Of a stretch of 64,000 bases of DNA, positions 32,523-44,040 are shown one piece after another. Source of the DNA: Aquatica leii (taxonomy: Eukaryota > Arthropoda > Insecta > Coleoptera > Lampyridae); NCBI GenBank assembly GCA_035610365.1, contig CM069436.1:59349505-59413504 (forward strand). The letters run 5' to 3'. How positions within the stretch are numbered: the first letter of the stretch is position 1; each line of letters opens with the position of its first letter. Both the position numbers and the translations under genes were made by a program. The notes beneath the pieces were generated by a model. It made no database searches. It had not been told where the DNA came from and was given only the letters and a program-made list of their open reading frames with translations.

Positions 32523-33870
32523 AAACTTCTAGAACTTTACTCTTTCAATTTGATTCCTGGTTCTGCTGTTTATTACTTTGGTTCGGACATAAATTTGTGT
32601 ATTGTGGTTATCGCCATCAAACGGGGCTAGACGATCGACGTTAACCACTTTTGACTTGCTTCTGGGTGGTTTTCGGATGCAATATATAACCACCATTTTG
32701 CGGCTTGACATCATATCTGGTCTTCATCCTGTCGCTGGCAATTTGTGTGTTTTTACGGACCTCTTCATGTACTTCGTCTAGCCTCTTAGTCAGTTTGCTA
32801 ACGTAATCTTTTCCAGTCTCTACGCGGGTACTTCTGCAACACAGCAAAGTTTATGACCATCTCGTTGCGATGCTTGCTTTGATGCTTCAAACTCCCAAGC
32901 AAGCACCAAAGCGTCATCCAATGTCTTCGACTACAAAGGTTTGAATAGTCAACTGCTCTAAGAAGGTATCTGGCGCTGTAAGATACGCAAGTTGTGTTAA
33001 TCTGGCGATGTCAGCCTCAAACTCTTGAAGACTTTTTTCGGCAGTTTTTTAAACCCGACTTTTATTTGAGCCTGGTACACTTGTTGAAGATGAGCATCTC
33101 CATATCTCATTTCTAAACGTGAAATTAAAAGTTCATAATTTTCTTGTAGGTGGTCAGGAACAGTTTGCAAGATTCCAAGAGCTTCTCCACGTAAGGACAG
33201 TATTAAAGACGTCGCTTTCTGCTTGTTGCTCTAACCATTCAAACTGCTTGTGGTAGATTGACCATAGAACTTTACCATTTAAATTCGGAGGTACAACTTT
33301 GAATTTGTGGATTCTTTCCGATGGTCCATTATTAAATCTTCGCTCGTGAGGCTTCCTTCACCGTGACAATTCATTTGGTTCATTCTTTTTTATTTTTTTT
33401 CTGTCTCCTAATTTGTCCTCTATTGCTTCTATTTTCTCATTCACAGATTTGCAAATTTCTTCTTTCAAATTTAGCATATCTGCTTGGGTTTCTTCTTGAA
33501 CAATTTTGATTTGATTTTTTCTACTAACTTGTATTTCTGAGAATTTTCGTGAAACTTTTCTTCCATTTTTCTTGAATTTACTTCCATTTTTCTATTCATC
33601 GATTTTTGACCATTTTTTTATTGATTCAAGAAATTCAAATAACTTTGCATCCATTTTAACTGCTTGCGAACGCGTCACCGCAAACAAACAACAAAATTTA
33701 ATAATACGAAATTTTAATAAAGTCCGACACTGTTTTAAAAGCTAAGATTAAATGCTATAAATAAACACGCGAATCCCGAACTAAAGTTTTATTTATTTAC
33801 GCAATCAATGTTTTTATTACGGGAGCGATATCAAATTACTATAAATCGCGACCGCGCACCGGTCAACCAC

Positions 33871-34070
33871 TGTAACGTTTATTATTGCTAATTTATTTAA
33901 ACTTGACTAATCTTCTTAACGCTGCCGTTCACATTACGGGAATAACTGATCTCGGATTTTTTTGCACAGTATTTATACATTGTGGCAAAACGTTCCCGTA
34001 TGTTCCGCATCTTTCGGTGAACGTTCTAGAAAACCTTGCAAAGACTCTCGAAGTTGCGAATAACGTTTCA
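33871..34070 (-). repeat. 5' LTR of Gypsy copy C
   Basis: TG...CA bounded, 200 bp, sharing the TTCTTAACGCTGCCG and GGAACGTTCTAGAAAACC-like blocks with other LTRs of the family. Confidence 0.8.
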
Positions 34071-36531
34071 GTACAAATCGTATATAATAGGTGCACAACC
34101 CAAGAAAATTTTAAACCTGATGTTCGTCGATTGGTCTTGGCTATGCTTGTACTGCTCGAACCTTGTCTAGGTCAGCCTATACTCTATCTCTAGATACGAC
34201 GTAGCCAAAGTATTGCACTTTTCGCTTAAATACGCGGCACTTCTTTGGGCTCAGTTTAAATTTGACCCACGTAATGTTAGAATACTTTCTTCAACTTTAT
34301 TCAAATGTTCTTCAAACGACTTTCCAACCACAATCACGTCGTATAGACGTTTTTCAAGACAGCCCTTGCAAAATAATCTCTATCACACGCTTGAATGTTG
34401 AATGTGAACTGCCACAAATTAGTTCCAATTTTAAAAGCTTTTTTTTACAAGGCTTCAATTCTACCTGCCAGTGATCACTATTTATATCCAACGTAGAAAA
34501 CTACTACGATCTTGACAGAGTGTCTAACGTATCGTCAATTTTCGGTAAAGGGTAGGTGTCCTTTTTGGTCACGTCGTTAAGCTGTCTGTAGCCTATACAA
34601 AATCTTGTTTTGTTAAACTTCTTCTCTTTTTGCCAAAGCAAGTTAGCGTGGATGTTTTTGTATTGGCCGAGCGTTTCCGGTATTAATTTTATGCTTTTCA
34701 CGTCAGTTCTTTTTTTGCAGTCAGTCTCCAGCGCAAATACATCTTAATACTGCTGAATCAACACTTTAACTTTAGCCAGCTAGTCTTGGCTGAGGTTTTG
34801 GCATGTGGAAGTAAGAATGTGCAATAGATATTGTAGACACTTCTTTAGCAACGTATCTTCACTAGAATTTACGCATCTTACAATTTGAGATACTAATATG
34901 CATTGGTCTACCACGGCCTTCTTTTTTAACGTTACTAGATCCGAGTTGACATTTAAGATCCTTACTGTTATTGTGTTTGTTACTCGTACTGAAGTTCTGC
35001 TAAAGGTAGTTCTTTTTCAACTAAGACGCTTTCAGTAGCCTTCATGGAGATTTCCATCCAGGCGTGGCATCACCTCACTTTCAGTCCTTGCAGACAGAGT
35101 CACGTCTTCACTTAATAATACTTGCACGGCAGTCTTCTCTGACAACTAAAAAGGAATTTCTTTCCCAAATTGCTTGTTCGCGGAATACATGTCGCACTAT
35201 TTCTTCAATGCTTTATTGTTTGTACGAGAGTATTTCTGCCGCACAGCAAAGTTTATGACTGCTTTTGTGTGACGCTCGAACTTTAAAGCATAGGTTAAAG
35301 TGTTATCTAACGTCTTTGGTCAAGCTAACCTAAAAGCCTGCTGCGTTTTGCTGTTTCCGAGGCAACGAAAGGTTAAATAGCCAATGGCTCCAGGAAAGTA
35401 TCTAGTGCTGTACGCTACGCAAGCCGTGTCAATCCGGCAATTACAGCTTCGAACTCTTGAAGACTTTTCGCAGCTTTCTGAGGCCAATTTTTTATTTGGG
35501 CTTGGCACATCTGTTAAAGATGAGCATCTCTATATTTTATTTCTAAACGTAAAATGAAGGGTTTGTAATTTACTTGTAGGTGGTCAGAAACAGTTTGAAA
35601 TATTCCAAGCGTTTCTCCACGTAAATCCATTATGAAAGACGTTGTTGCTCTAACCATTGGCTGTAGGTGCGGTTTTAAACTGTTTGTAGTAGGTTGACCA
35701 TGGAACTTTACCATCAAAATTTGGAAGTAGAATTTTAACCTTGCTAGTGGTTTTTTCCCGATGGTCTATTATTACATCTTTGCTTGTGATGCTTTTTTCA
35801 CCAAGGAACTCATTTTTTCAAGCAGTATAATTCTGTCTTTTACTTTTGTCATTAATAGATTTGCATATTTCTTCTTTTAAGTTTAACATATCTGCTTGGG
35901 TTTTCTCTTGAACAATTTTAATTTGGTTTTCTATACTAACTTGTATTTGTTTCTCAATAGTCTTTATTTGATATTTAATGCCCGTGTTTCTTTTTTTAAA
36001 CTTCTAGACAGCATTTCTTCTATTTTTCTAGAATTTTTTTCCATTTTTCTAATAATTTTTTCCATGTTTTTTTAATTGATTTTTGATCATTTTTTATTGA
36101 TTCGAGAAATTCAAATAGTTTTGCATCCATTTTCACTTGATAACGCGTTAGCGGCATAAATTATATCACGAAAAAAGTGTTTAATCACACAAAATTTTAA
36201 TAACGCCCGATTCTTTGTTATTAAATACACTAGTTTAACGAACTAGAACAACTATAATTACACCCTATAGACAAACACACGCGAAGCGCAAATTAAACAA
36301 TTATTTATTTACACGATATCAACGTATCACTTGTGTTACGAATTTTAAAATTAATTTATTTATAAACTAAATATTTACACGATTTATTGTAAGTACTTTT
36401 AACTAACACTAATAAAACACAAGTCTTCTTGAGATTCAATTCGATAAACTGACCTCAGTTTCTTTTGAATAGTTTTTATATAATTCTGTTATATGTGTCT
36501 AGAATAATCAACATCCTTTGGTAATTGTCTG

Positions 36532-38703
36532 AAATCTGATTCGAATGACCAATTACATGAATTGTTGTTTTAAATATTTTTGTTTAATTAAGAAAACGCT
36601 ACAACAAACAAACAATAACAAAAAAGAAATAAATAAAAATATAGAAACAAATGAATAACGATTAAAAAATTAAATGTATGTATGGTCCAATGTAATAAAA
36701 ATGCTTAAAACAGTTTCACCCGTTTAATAAAAATACAATAAAGCTTAAAAAGATGCATTAAATAGGTAGGTAATCAAGAAAAACTAATTAGAAAAGCATC
36801 TCAAGCTCACACGTTTTACATCTAACGGTAGACAAGCGTAGAATAAAATAAAGTAAAAATAAACCATACACCACTTTAAAAGTTTATATTGCATGTTTTT
36901 GAATTAGTATAGAAGCTCTTATGTAATAACATAAGCTATTCTTTAACGTGACGTAACATTTAGCATATTTTAACATGTAAAGCAAGTAATTTAACTTAAT
37001 TTCTGTTAACGTTAATTAAATCGCTTAACTTTATAAATCAATGTTGTCAGTTACAAAGCGGTATAAATACAATGTCGCAATTTCAAATTAACGAATAAGT
37101 ATTGTGTCTGGAATTGTGAGTTCCACAAAGTACAAAAGAAAATAAATAATCTAAAATGAGTACGAATGTGTACTTTAATCAGACCAAAAGACAGAGCCAA
37201 TCAACAAATCACTTCCGGATTTCAACAATGTCGACGAGATTTGAAAAAGCAAAGGCAACAAATCTAAAACAAAAATAAAAATAAAATGGAGAAAGCAAAG
37301 CGTGGTGGGACAAGTGAACATCCAAGAAGCGATATCATTAGTTCTGTCGGCCCCAGCAACGCTGCAAATCGCCACTAAATGTCAAATAAAAGCTATCGAG
37401 CTTTTTATAACACAGCTCCTTGCTGGTAATAGAAAACAAGAATGAATGGAGATGGTTTGGGTTTTTACTTTTTCTTTTACTTTGATACTTCTTTAAAATG
37501 GGATTGTAAAATTAAGTAGTTTTTATTGCAATTTACGTTTCAGTTTCACAAAAGAGAACTCTCCTTTTTAGAACACTTCACTGAATTAATACAAAGAATC
37601 GATTTTCTATTTTGTTTTATTCAATCAATATTACGGTTCAACCAAACATTTTTACGCTTGGCTTTTTCCTTATTTTTTATTTCTCAATCGCGAGTGTTTA
37701 AACGGTAGAAATTTTTTAACCGAAAACAAAATAAACGCTTTCATTTCTCGCTTCAATTAAATACAAGAAAAAAATCTCGATTTACGTTAAAAAAAGTAAT
37801 CATCTTAAAATGAATATTAAAAAACATAAAAGATAATAAAAATATACGTTTAAATATTAAATGCAGCCATTCGCAAAGGACTTTTTACAGATACAATATA
37901 TCATAAAAAAGTCCTCCCATACGAACAATATTCCAGATTGTCGCCATTTTCGCATCGCTGTGAAACGATGCGATAGACATAATAAAAAACGCTATATAAG
38001 GAAAATGCATTACGATTTCGCGGTTCGAATGGCCCCCTAGAGATTACGGATAAACTCCGCCATATTATTTCGCGGTTCAGTTTGCACCGGCGTTTTAACG
38101 TTAATAACTTTTCCTTAAAGTTTTGCTACATGTTAAAATGTAAACTTTCGACAAAGAACAATTTACTTTTACATTTTGCACTTTAGATATATCCGTTTTT
38201 CTTTATCTATATCATTTTCGATTTTATATAACCGATAAGTTATTTACCGCTTTAGTAAGCGATTAACAAATTTTCGAATAGGTATATAATTTATTTAATG
38301 CGGCAACAAAAAAAACTAACAATAAATATATTAAAGAAAAAGGATTTCTAAAAATGATAATGTTTATGTTGTAGCTATCATAGCAATAAATGTATCAACT
38401 ATAAATACAATGTTTAAAAAAAACTACAACATGCACTATATGTAAATTGCATCCAAGTTTTGAAGAGAGTTATTAAATCAGATAAGATGATATAGACGAA
38501 ACGTGACAAAATAAACAACAATGTAATGTAAAACTTATCAATGATTTATATTAAAATCAAATAAAATGTAGTAGTTGCCATTTCATGCAAAAAACAGTAT
38601 ATAAAAAAATAAAAAATTCTATTTTAAAAACATTTTACTTAAAACTAGCAACTTATAAAAACAATATAATATGTAACACTATTTATCCTAATATTAAATT
38701 AAC
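36532..38703. other. A+T-rich spacer with promoter-like motifs
   Basis: No convincing gene. GGTATAAATAC near 37060 precedes a 41-codon ORF from about 37156 (MSTNVYFNQTK) without homology. GCTATATAAGG near 37990 is followed by two copies of ATTTCGCGGTTC and a TCAGTT initiator-like site near 38077. GGACTTTTTACAG and AAAAAAGTCC near 37878-37914 form an inverted pair. Any of these could mark a noncoding transcript; none is proved. Confidence 0.3.
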
Positions 38704-38898
38704 ATGTTGTATATAGAATTGATTGTATCGATTGCAATAATTTTTATATTGGGTAAACTAAGCAAAAAACTACTAACCAAATTAAAAACTACTAATCCAT
38801 GTTTGATGCAGATTCAGCTTTTGTCCTCTACCATGTTAATACGGATCGTAATTTTACTTTTAGTAGCCACACTATATTACCTGTTAAATCCAAATTGA
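38704..38898 (+). CDS. Possible two-helix membrane microprotein, 64 aa
   Basis: ATG-initiated ORF with two hydrophobic stretches (IELIVSIAIIFILG and MLIRIVILLLVATLYYLL) separated by a basic loop (KLSKKLLTKLKTT). AATAAA follows about 45 bases after the stop. No family is recognised. A+T-rich DNA readily yields hydrophobic ORFs, so chance is a real alternative. Confidence 0.25.
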   Translation: MLYIELIVSIAIIFILGKLSKKLLTKLKTTNPCLMQIQLLSSTMLIRIVILLLVATLYYLLNPN

Positions 38899-39540
38899 AA
38901 TATTAAATAAGAATTAATAGGCAAATCAAAACACTCGAAAAATAAAACGGACTGTATATTCACATATTTAAATTTAATTTTATTAAACATGCGTTGAACA
39001 TGAAGTAACAAACTTAATGATAAATTTAACTGTTACAAATTAAAAGAAGACACTACTCGTTACTAGATTGGTAAAATTAACTAATAACTTATTGTTCCAA
39101 CTAATGGTAACAAAGCTTATTTATTATGCTGCAATCTGGTTTCATAAAATACTACTGAAGAAGTGGCTAACTACCGACTATTGTCAATATACTTGATTAC
39201 GTTACTCCAAGTGCACTGACTTTTATCCTACAGAGAGCGTTTCTCATCGATGGTAAGACACGACGGCGTTAGCTGAGTTTCCAGGACCCTCTTGACATCT
39301 TTCGACGTGTTAAAAGTCTTTAATCAAGTTTCAAAGCCAAGATGTATGCGGGAGCGATCAAGAACATTTTAGATATCATATTGGAATTCATTCGCATAGG
39401 GTTACGCCGTAAAAGAAACGTAGCTTATTTCAAACTAAGCTGTTGGCGGACACTTCTAATGAAACGACATGGCTGAAAGCTGATAATATGAACGTAATTA
39501 TTAAAGCCCAACGCGATGGTCTGCTAATATTATTCTAACA

Positions 39541-40620
39541 TTGCTGTTTAGGAGTGGTTGTCTAACGCTTGGACATAGAGAGGTAAATTTTAATCATAGC
39601 GTTGAATTGTCTTTACGCACGATCTGCGTATCAAAAAATGGCACAGCAAAAAAGCGCAAACTACCAATAAAACAATATAACGTAAAAAGCTCTTTAAAGA
39701 TTGAACACGTAAGGCCGTTTTTAGAGACGGATTTGGAAAACAAATACATTTTAGTGGCGAAGAAGACGAAGGCTTACGTTATACTAATTCAAGATACAGC
39801 TGTAGTCGCAGACGTTTTGGTGAAAGAGGCTTTTTGCCGATACGGAGTTCCGTTGGAATTACACTCTAATCAAGGCCACAACTTTGAGTCTAATATGTTT
39901 TAAAAAGTTTGCTGACTGTTAAGAATTAAGAAAATTAGAGCGACGCCTCTTCAATTTGATGGGGCGGTTGAACGCATGACTCGAACAATGAAAAAATACT
40001 TAAGCAAAGTATTGCATCTTTTTTTAATTGCGTATCAATCATCTGTTCACCAAAGTGTTAATCAAAAGCTATATCAGCAAGTGAATGAAGATACTAGACA
40101 AAGTACATAAAGTGGTTTTGAAAAACACGCAAATTACTAGCAAAATAATAGTTACCTCAATAATTCTAAAAAAAGACGTGGTTTGTAACCGAATCTGCAG
40201 AGGCAATGGGAAAGTCCTTATGAAACGGTGTAATAATAACGGGACACATCGTATCCGAATACTACCCAGAGCCAAACCAAAAATAGTCTACATCAATTGA
40301 GTAGCTCCGTTTGCTAGCGATAACAGAGTTGTCCAAAACCAAGTCCAAACCAGAGTAATAACGAACAGAACCAGAAATCTAATCAATAGAATGAAAAATT
40401 TATGAACGTGAGAGAGAACTGCCGTTATCGCCACGATGCTCTTGTACTGGTGCCGCATCCAATTTTCTGTTCTGGGACAAAAGAGTCTTAAAAAAGGCAG
40501 TAAAATGTTTTTACAATATCTGTAACATTCGAGACAGTTGTCCAAAGCTTCTAGTTGCAGATAAAGAAAAAATATAAAAAGCGAACGAAAACCAAGATTA
40601 CTTACTTTTAAGTGCAAGTG
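39541..40620 (+). mobile_element. Ty3/Gypsy fragment E (end of pol and CCCH tail)
   Basis: Fossil LTR-element fragment on the plus strand. It holds integrase-region coding (39541-39903, with GTAKKRKLPIKQYNVKSSL as in copy A), the pol tail (about 40080-40400, matching the same segment of copy C), then CRYRHD and the following residues of the CCCH-finger region near 40415-40470 and a T-rich/GC-poor end near 40620. No LTR is recognised. Several breaks, old. The upstream 39160-39540 may also belong to it. Confidence 0.75.
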
Positions 40621-42228
40621 TTATAAGAACCACGTGCGGGTTTAAATAAATACAACGTCGTGTAACAGAAGTGTTGTTAAAATAAACAAGTGCATCAAGT
40701 GACTAATGATCTTATTTGCGGAAGGTATACGGTTACAGTAATAAATAAATTAATGTAAGTATTGTTTCTATTAAGGAGGTATTTGCTTGCTACAATCATT
40801 TGTGTGTAAATTATTCAACTAATGTTTTAACATTACTTATCTAGATAGCAAGACCTGTTACATGTTAACAAATTTTAAATTTATTTGTTTTTATGCAAAT
40901 AACCACTTCAAATTCTTGCAATGTTGTCACTAGTACTATTGCTATTTTATACAATGCTGGTACTTTTTAAATTTTAATAATAGATATTAAAGTACTAAAT
41001 GAAACAGAAAACGAACATAAAAATTGTTTTATTGCTGACGCAAACCGTAAATTAGTAGATGAATAGAAATTAAAGCAAAACATTTGGCAACAACGTAACT
41101 ATCCTGAAATGTAACTAACAATCTAGCAACTTAAACGATGTACAGCGAAATGTTACTAAAGTAGTTAGTGTTACTAAATGATATTTAGGTACAGTTAATT
41201 TAAAATTAGTAAGTTTGTAAGAGTTACATTTGTAATTATATTAAGCAGCCTTCTGATATTTACTTAACATGCTATTTATTTTTAGAGATAAACAAATTCG
41301 TCAAAATACTGATTTATGTATGTTCAGTTATTATGACTATTTAATATCACTTTTTTATAATCTATATTACTTTATTTACTAATTATACCTAGATTACAGT
41401 AAAATATATAGTTGTATTTACCTTCGTTGTTAATTTCTCATAATATTTATACTTTTAAAATAACTGTACATAAAAACCTTATATTTTTCAATATGGCCGA
41501 CTGCTGCAATATCACCTTAAACTGATAGTTGATCAAATAAATTAGTTTCAAAATTTGTTGCAGTATTTTACAGTTATTATATGTATGATTCGTAGTTTCT
41601 TAAATCGCTATGAAAGTGGTCTTCAATAATCCATCAATCATCAAAGCGTAGTTATTTTACTACTTTAAGCAGTAATTACCCAATCAAATTTGATGTCCAA
41701 TCACTTATTAAACATTTCCCGATACAAAACTATTAAAAACTGTTAAAACACATAAAAACCGATAGGTTCGCTTTAAGAACCTATATACAGTTACTGCGGA
41801 ACCCATTGATTTAAATGTATTAAATAAAGATGTCCAGGAGGCTGTCAAGCTGGCTTTATAATTCTGTTTCATTTTTTCTACACTAAAGTTTTGTAATGAG
41901 GTAATTCAGCGTAGTGTCAATTTGGTTATACAATTCATTGAATAACAGAGAACGATAGTATAATATGTTATCCTATTACTAAATTATATAGAAAAAAAAT
42001 GCAAAAGATGAGTAGTTTGGCAGCATCTTGAACATCTCTATTCATTTTTATTAAAACCTATATTTAATCTTGTATTATTCTTTATTGATTTATACGTGAC
42101 ATTTTTGATAAGGAATGGTTACTATTTTGTGACTACACACAAACTAATATTAAAGAAAACTATATAGCAAATATATATAATTGCTTTTCTATAATAGTAG
42201 TTTGTAAAGTACCCGCTGGTTGATAATC
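40621..42228. other. A+T-rich spacer with one possible exon
   Basis: Apart from the short exon candidate at 41775-41861, nothing is recognised. Confidence 0.4.
41775..41861 (+). CDS. Possible terminal exon, unassigned
   Basis: After an AG at 41776-41777 an open stretch reads NLYTVTAEPIDLNVLNKDV then QEAVKLAL and a TAA. Amino-acid use is mixed and protein-like, unlike the Lys/Asn/Ile/Phe-rich noise around it. No family is recognised and no upstream exon was found. It might be the last exon of a host gene or part of an unrecognised relic. Confidence 0.2.
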   Translation, partial: KNLYTVTAEPIDLNVLNKDVQEAVKLAL

Positions 42229-42412
42229 AGTACCGTAGCCAAGATTTTAGAAAGCGAGGCTCAAAAAAATACAAGTTAAACATTGCAGTAAGAATTAAAT
42301 TTATAATCAGTTATATAGTATACATATAAATATTTCTTTTTTGTGAACATCTCAAGGGGGAGTTTTAACCCACTAACTCCCTCTCTTGGCTACATTACTA
42401 ATGGTAATCATC
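42229..42412. mobile_element. hAT-type MITE, degenerate
   Basis: CAGTACCGTAGCCAAGA at the left and TCTTGGCTACATTACT at the right are inverted, resembling the common insect CAGTGGCGTAGCC hAT ends. The 180-bp interior has no coding. The 8-bp duplication is no longer clear. Confidence 0.55.
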
Positions 42413-42599
42413 ACTATATATCGCTAACAAAATCACATTTGAATTGACCAACAATAACATTTTCCATACTTTGTAAATAGCCGATTTTTGCTTCACTTTC
42501 TTATATTCGAATTATATATATCTTGCAACGTCATAAAGTAAAGGATATGTTTAAACTGATTATATATTTTTAACAAATGAAATCAATAACAAAAAGCAA

Positions 42600-43140
42600 A
42601 TGGAATCTAGTTGCTTAGATAATGAGATTTTAGTGTATCTGTGAAAAACAATGGAATTATAGGAACAACTATAAATACAAGTACCTGCATAAATGTAAAT
42701 TGTAACATTTTGAATATAGAATTGCAAACAAAAATTGGTTTAATAGAAAGTCGCCACTTTTTCGGGGAAATACGGAATGGGGTGACTATATTTGTAACTG
42801 CTAATGGTGAACGATATCTGGAAATATTAAGAGATTATGTAATACCACAGTTGCAAAACGAGCACGAATCAATTGAAAACGTGATATTTATGGAAGAACT
42901 GCGGTTTTTCAAAATCGTGTTGCAAGCAGACTATATGCAAATCGCTATTGCCTGATCTTAACCCAACGGATTACTGGCTGTAGGATTATTTAAAAATATT
43001 GAGGTTTAAGTCACGGCCAACAATGCTGGAGAAATTAAAAGACAGTATTAGCAAATTCGTGAAATTCAACCTAAAATGCTAAATAGTGCTGTATATAATT
43101 TAGAAGAACAGTTGGTTATTCTACAACAACAAAATTAAGG
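42600..43140 (+). pseudogene. Tc1/mariner transposase fragment
   Basis: Plus-strand coding reads NGVTIFVTANGERYLEILRDYVIPQLQ, the strand-turn before the second catalytic Asp in Tc1/mariner enzymes. It is followed by a degraded C-terminal part (LLAVGLFKNIEV for the FFLWG-KVY region). The second and third acidic residues are not preserved. The N-terminal half is missing. Confidence 0.55.
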
Positions 43141-43437
43141 TCAAATCGAGCATTTGCGATAAACAGTGTTTCCCATCAGAAATTCCATTATCTAATATTG
43201 TCCATTTACTTTTTGTTATTAATTTGATTTGTTAAAAATATATAAGATGAAATACATTCTTTATTTGTTGATATATTTGCAGTTCTGGATTAAATTATGT
43301 AGAGACCTGTAAGCCATTAATAGCTTGGGAAGCCCCTCAAAAATTATTTTTTACTAGGCCACAGTAAAATAAACATGGCGTAACTTCGACCGCTTCAATT
43401 AAAATAAGATGTGTGATTTGTTTTGTCACTAGGCCGT

Positions 43438-43475
43438 GGCCTACTTGGCCTATTTTCTAATCCGGCACTCTATGT
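43438..43475 (-). mobile_element. Isolated hAT-like end
   Basis: Read on the minus strand, GAGTGCCGGATTAGAAAATAG followed by GGCCAAGTAGGCC looks like a degenerate CAGTGCCGG hAT terminus. No mate is identified. Confidence 0.35.
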
Positions 43476-43569
43476 ATATTTGTATATGTGAAAGGTTTTT
43501 CTTTTTTTTTTATTGCATTATACACTGCCTCAAAATACTTATGTTATAACAGAACGGCTAGTTACATTT

Positions 43570-44040
43570 GACCACAATGGCATTGTAGACATTACTTGCA
43601 GCGATATTACGAGGTTACTAAGCATTCTTTATAAGCACCGCCTTAAGCGTTCAAAGAACATGTTTATTTGCTGCAAATATGTATCTAAATTGTACCATAA
43701 AGAGTTAAATTTTTTTGCCGAGTTTTCTATTTATGTATTTATAGCGCTTAATTAAAAATGTTTTAAGTCATTTATAATTTTATTTATAATTAAAATAAAT
43801 TAAATAACGTTCCAGTAATAGCTCAAATAAATTTAAACTGCATGTTCAAATATGAAACTGCTGTTTTAATTAACCTATTTTTTTAATATTTCCGGATTAA
43901 ATTAAAGTCAACATTCCGATTTTCTTTGTAAAAGAAGTATTATCATTTGAAGGTAATTAGTGGCCGAACAATTGTAATCTTAATTCCCATTATAAATTCT
44001 CAAAACATTTATTTGTAGTTTGCATTTTTTTAAACAGAAA
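43570..44040 (+). repeat. Repeat arm, inverted relative to 48060-48750
   Basis: Contains ACATTACTTGCAGCGATATTA, AAAGAACATGTTTATTTGC and TAAAGTCAACATTCCGATTTTC, all found in reverse complement at 48320-48750. Weaker similarity continues to GTAGTTTGCATTTTTTT (mate near 48068). The minus-strand mate directly follows a Tc1-like transposase, so this is probably the 3' part of another copy of that element. Confidence 0.7.

Larger units (their letters stand above)
31585..34070 (-). mobile_element. Ty3/Gypsy retrotransposon copy C, inserted in copy D
   Basis: Fossil LTR element on the minus strand, both LTRs present: 31585-31966 (TGTAAC...GTTTCA) and 33871-34070 (TGTAAC...GTTTCA). A 4-bp target duplication GTAC flanks it at 31581-31584 and 34071-34074. 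The parts still visible between the LTRs are gag (about 32.85-33.66 kb), the end of pol (32.53-32.85 kb), a macro-domain ORF (about 32.08-32.52 kb) and a CCCH zinc finger (31984-32043) next to the polypurine tract and 3' LTR. It is internally incomplete and carries several breaks. The LTRs differ clearly, so it is not recent. Confidence 0.88.
30653..36531 (-). mobile_element. Ty3/Gypsy retrotransposon copy D, split by copy C
   Basis: Fossil LTR element on the minus strand in two blocks, 30653-31584 and 34071-36531, separated by a later insertion of copy C with a GTAC duplication. Parts: integrase N-terminal region and RNase H (30.65-31.2 kb), reverse transcriptase (about 31.2-31.58 and 34.08-34.75 kb), protease region (34.8-35.2 kb), gag (35.2-36.13 kb, starting MDAKLFEFLESI) and a 5' LTR piece (36332 to about 36531). 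The 3' end and 3' LTR are absent before 30653. Many breaks (ten or more), old. Confidence 0.85.

Noticed and set aside
37175-37375. 66-codon minus-strand ORF with a hydrophobic centre
   Set aside because: Hydrophobicity comes from the A-rich plus strand (poly-Lys codons); no start context or homology.
38016-38032. tRNA-like GGTTCGAAT T-arm sequence
   Set aside because: No D-arm, anticodon arm or 7-bp acceptor stem can be drawn around it.
40288-40617. 109-codon hydrophobic ORF on the minus strand
   Set aside because: It is antisense to the Gypsy pol tail and CCCH region, which explain the sequence on the plus strand.
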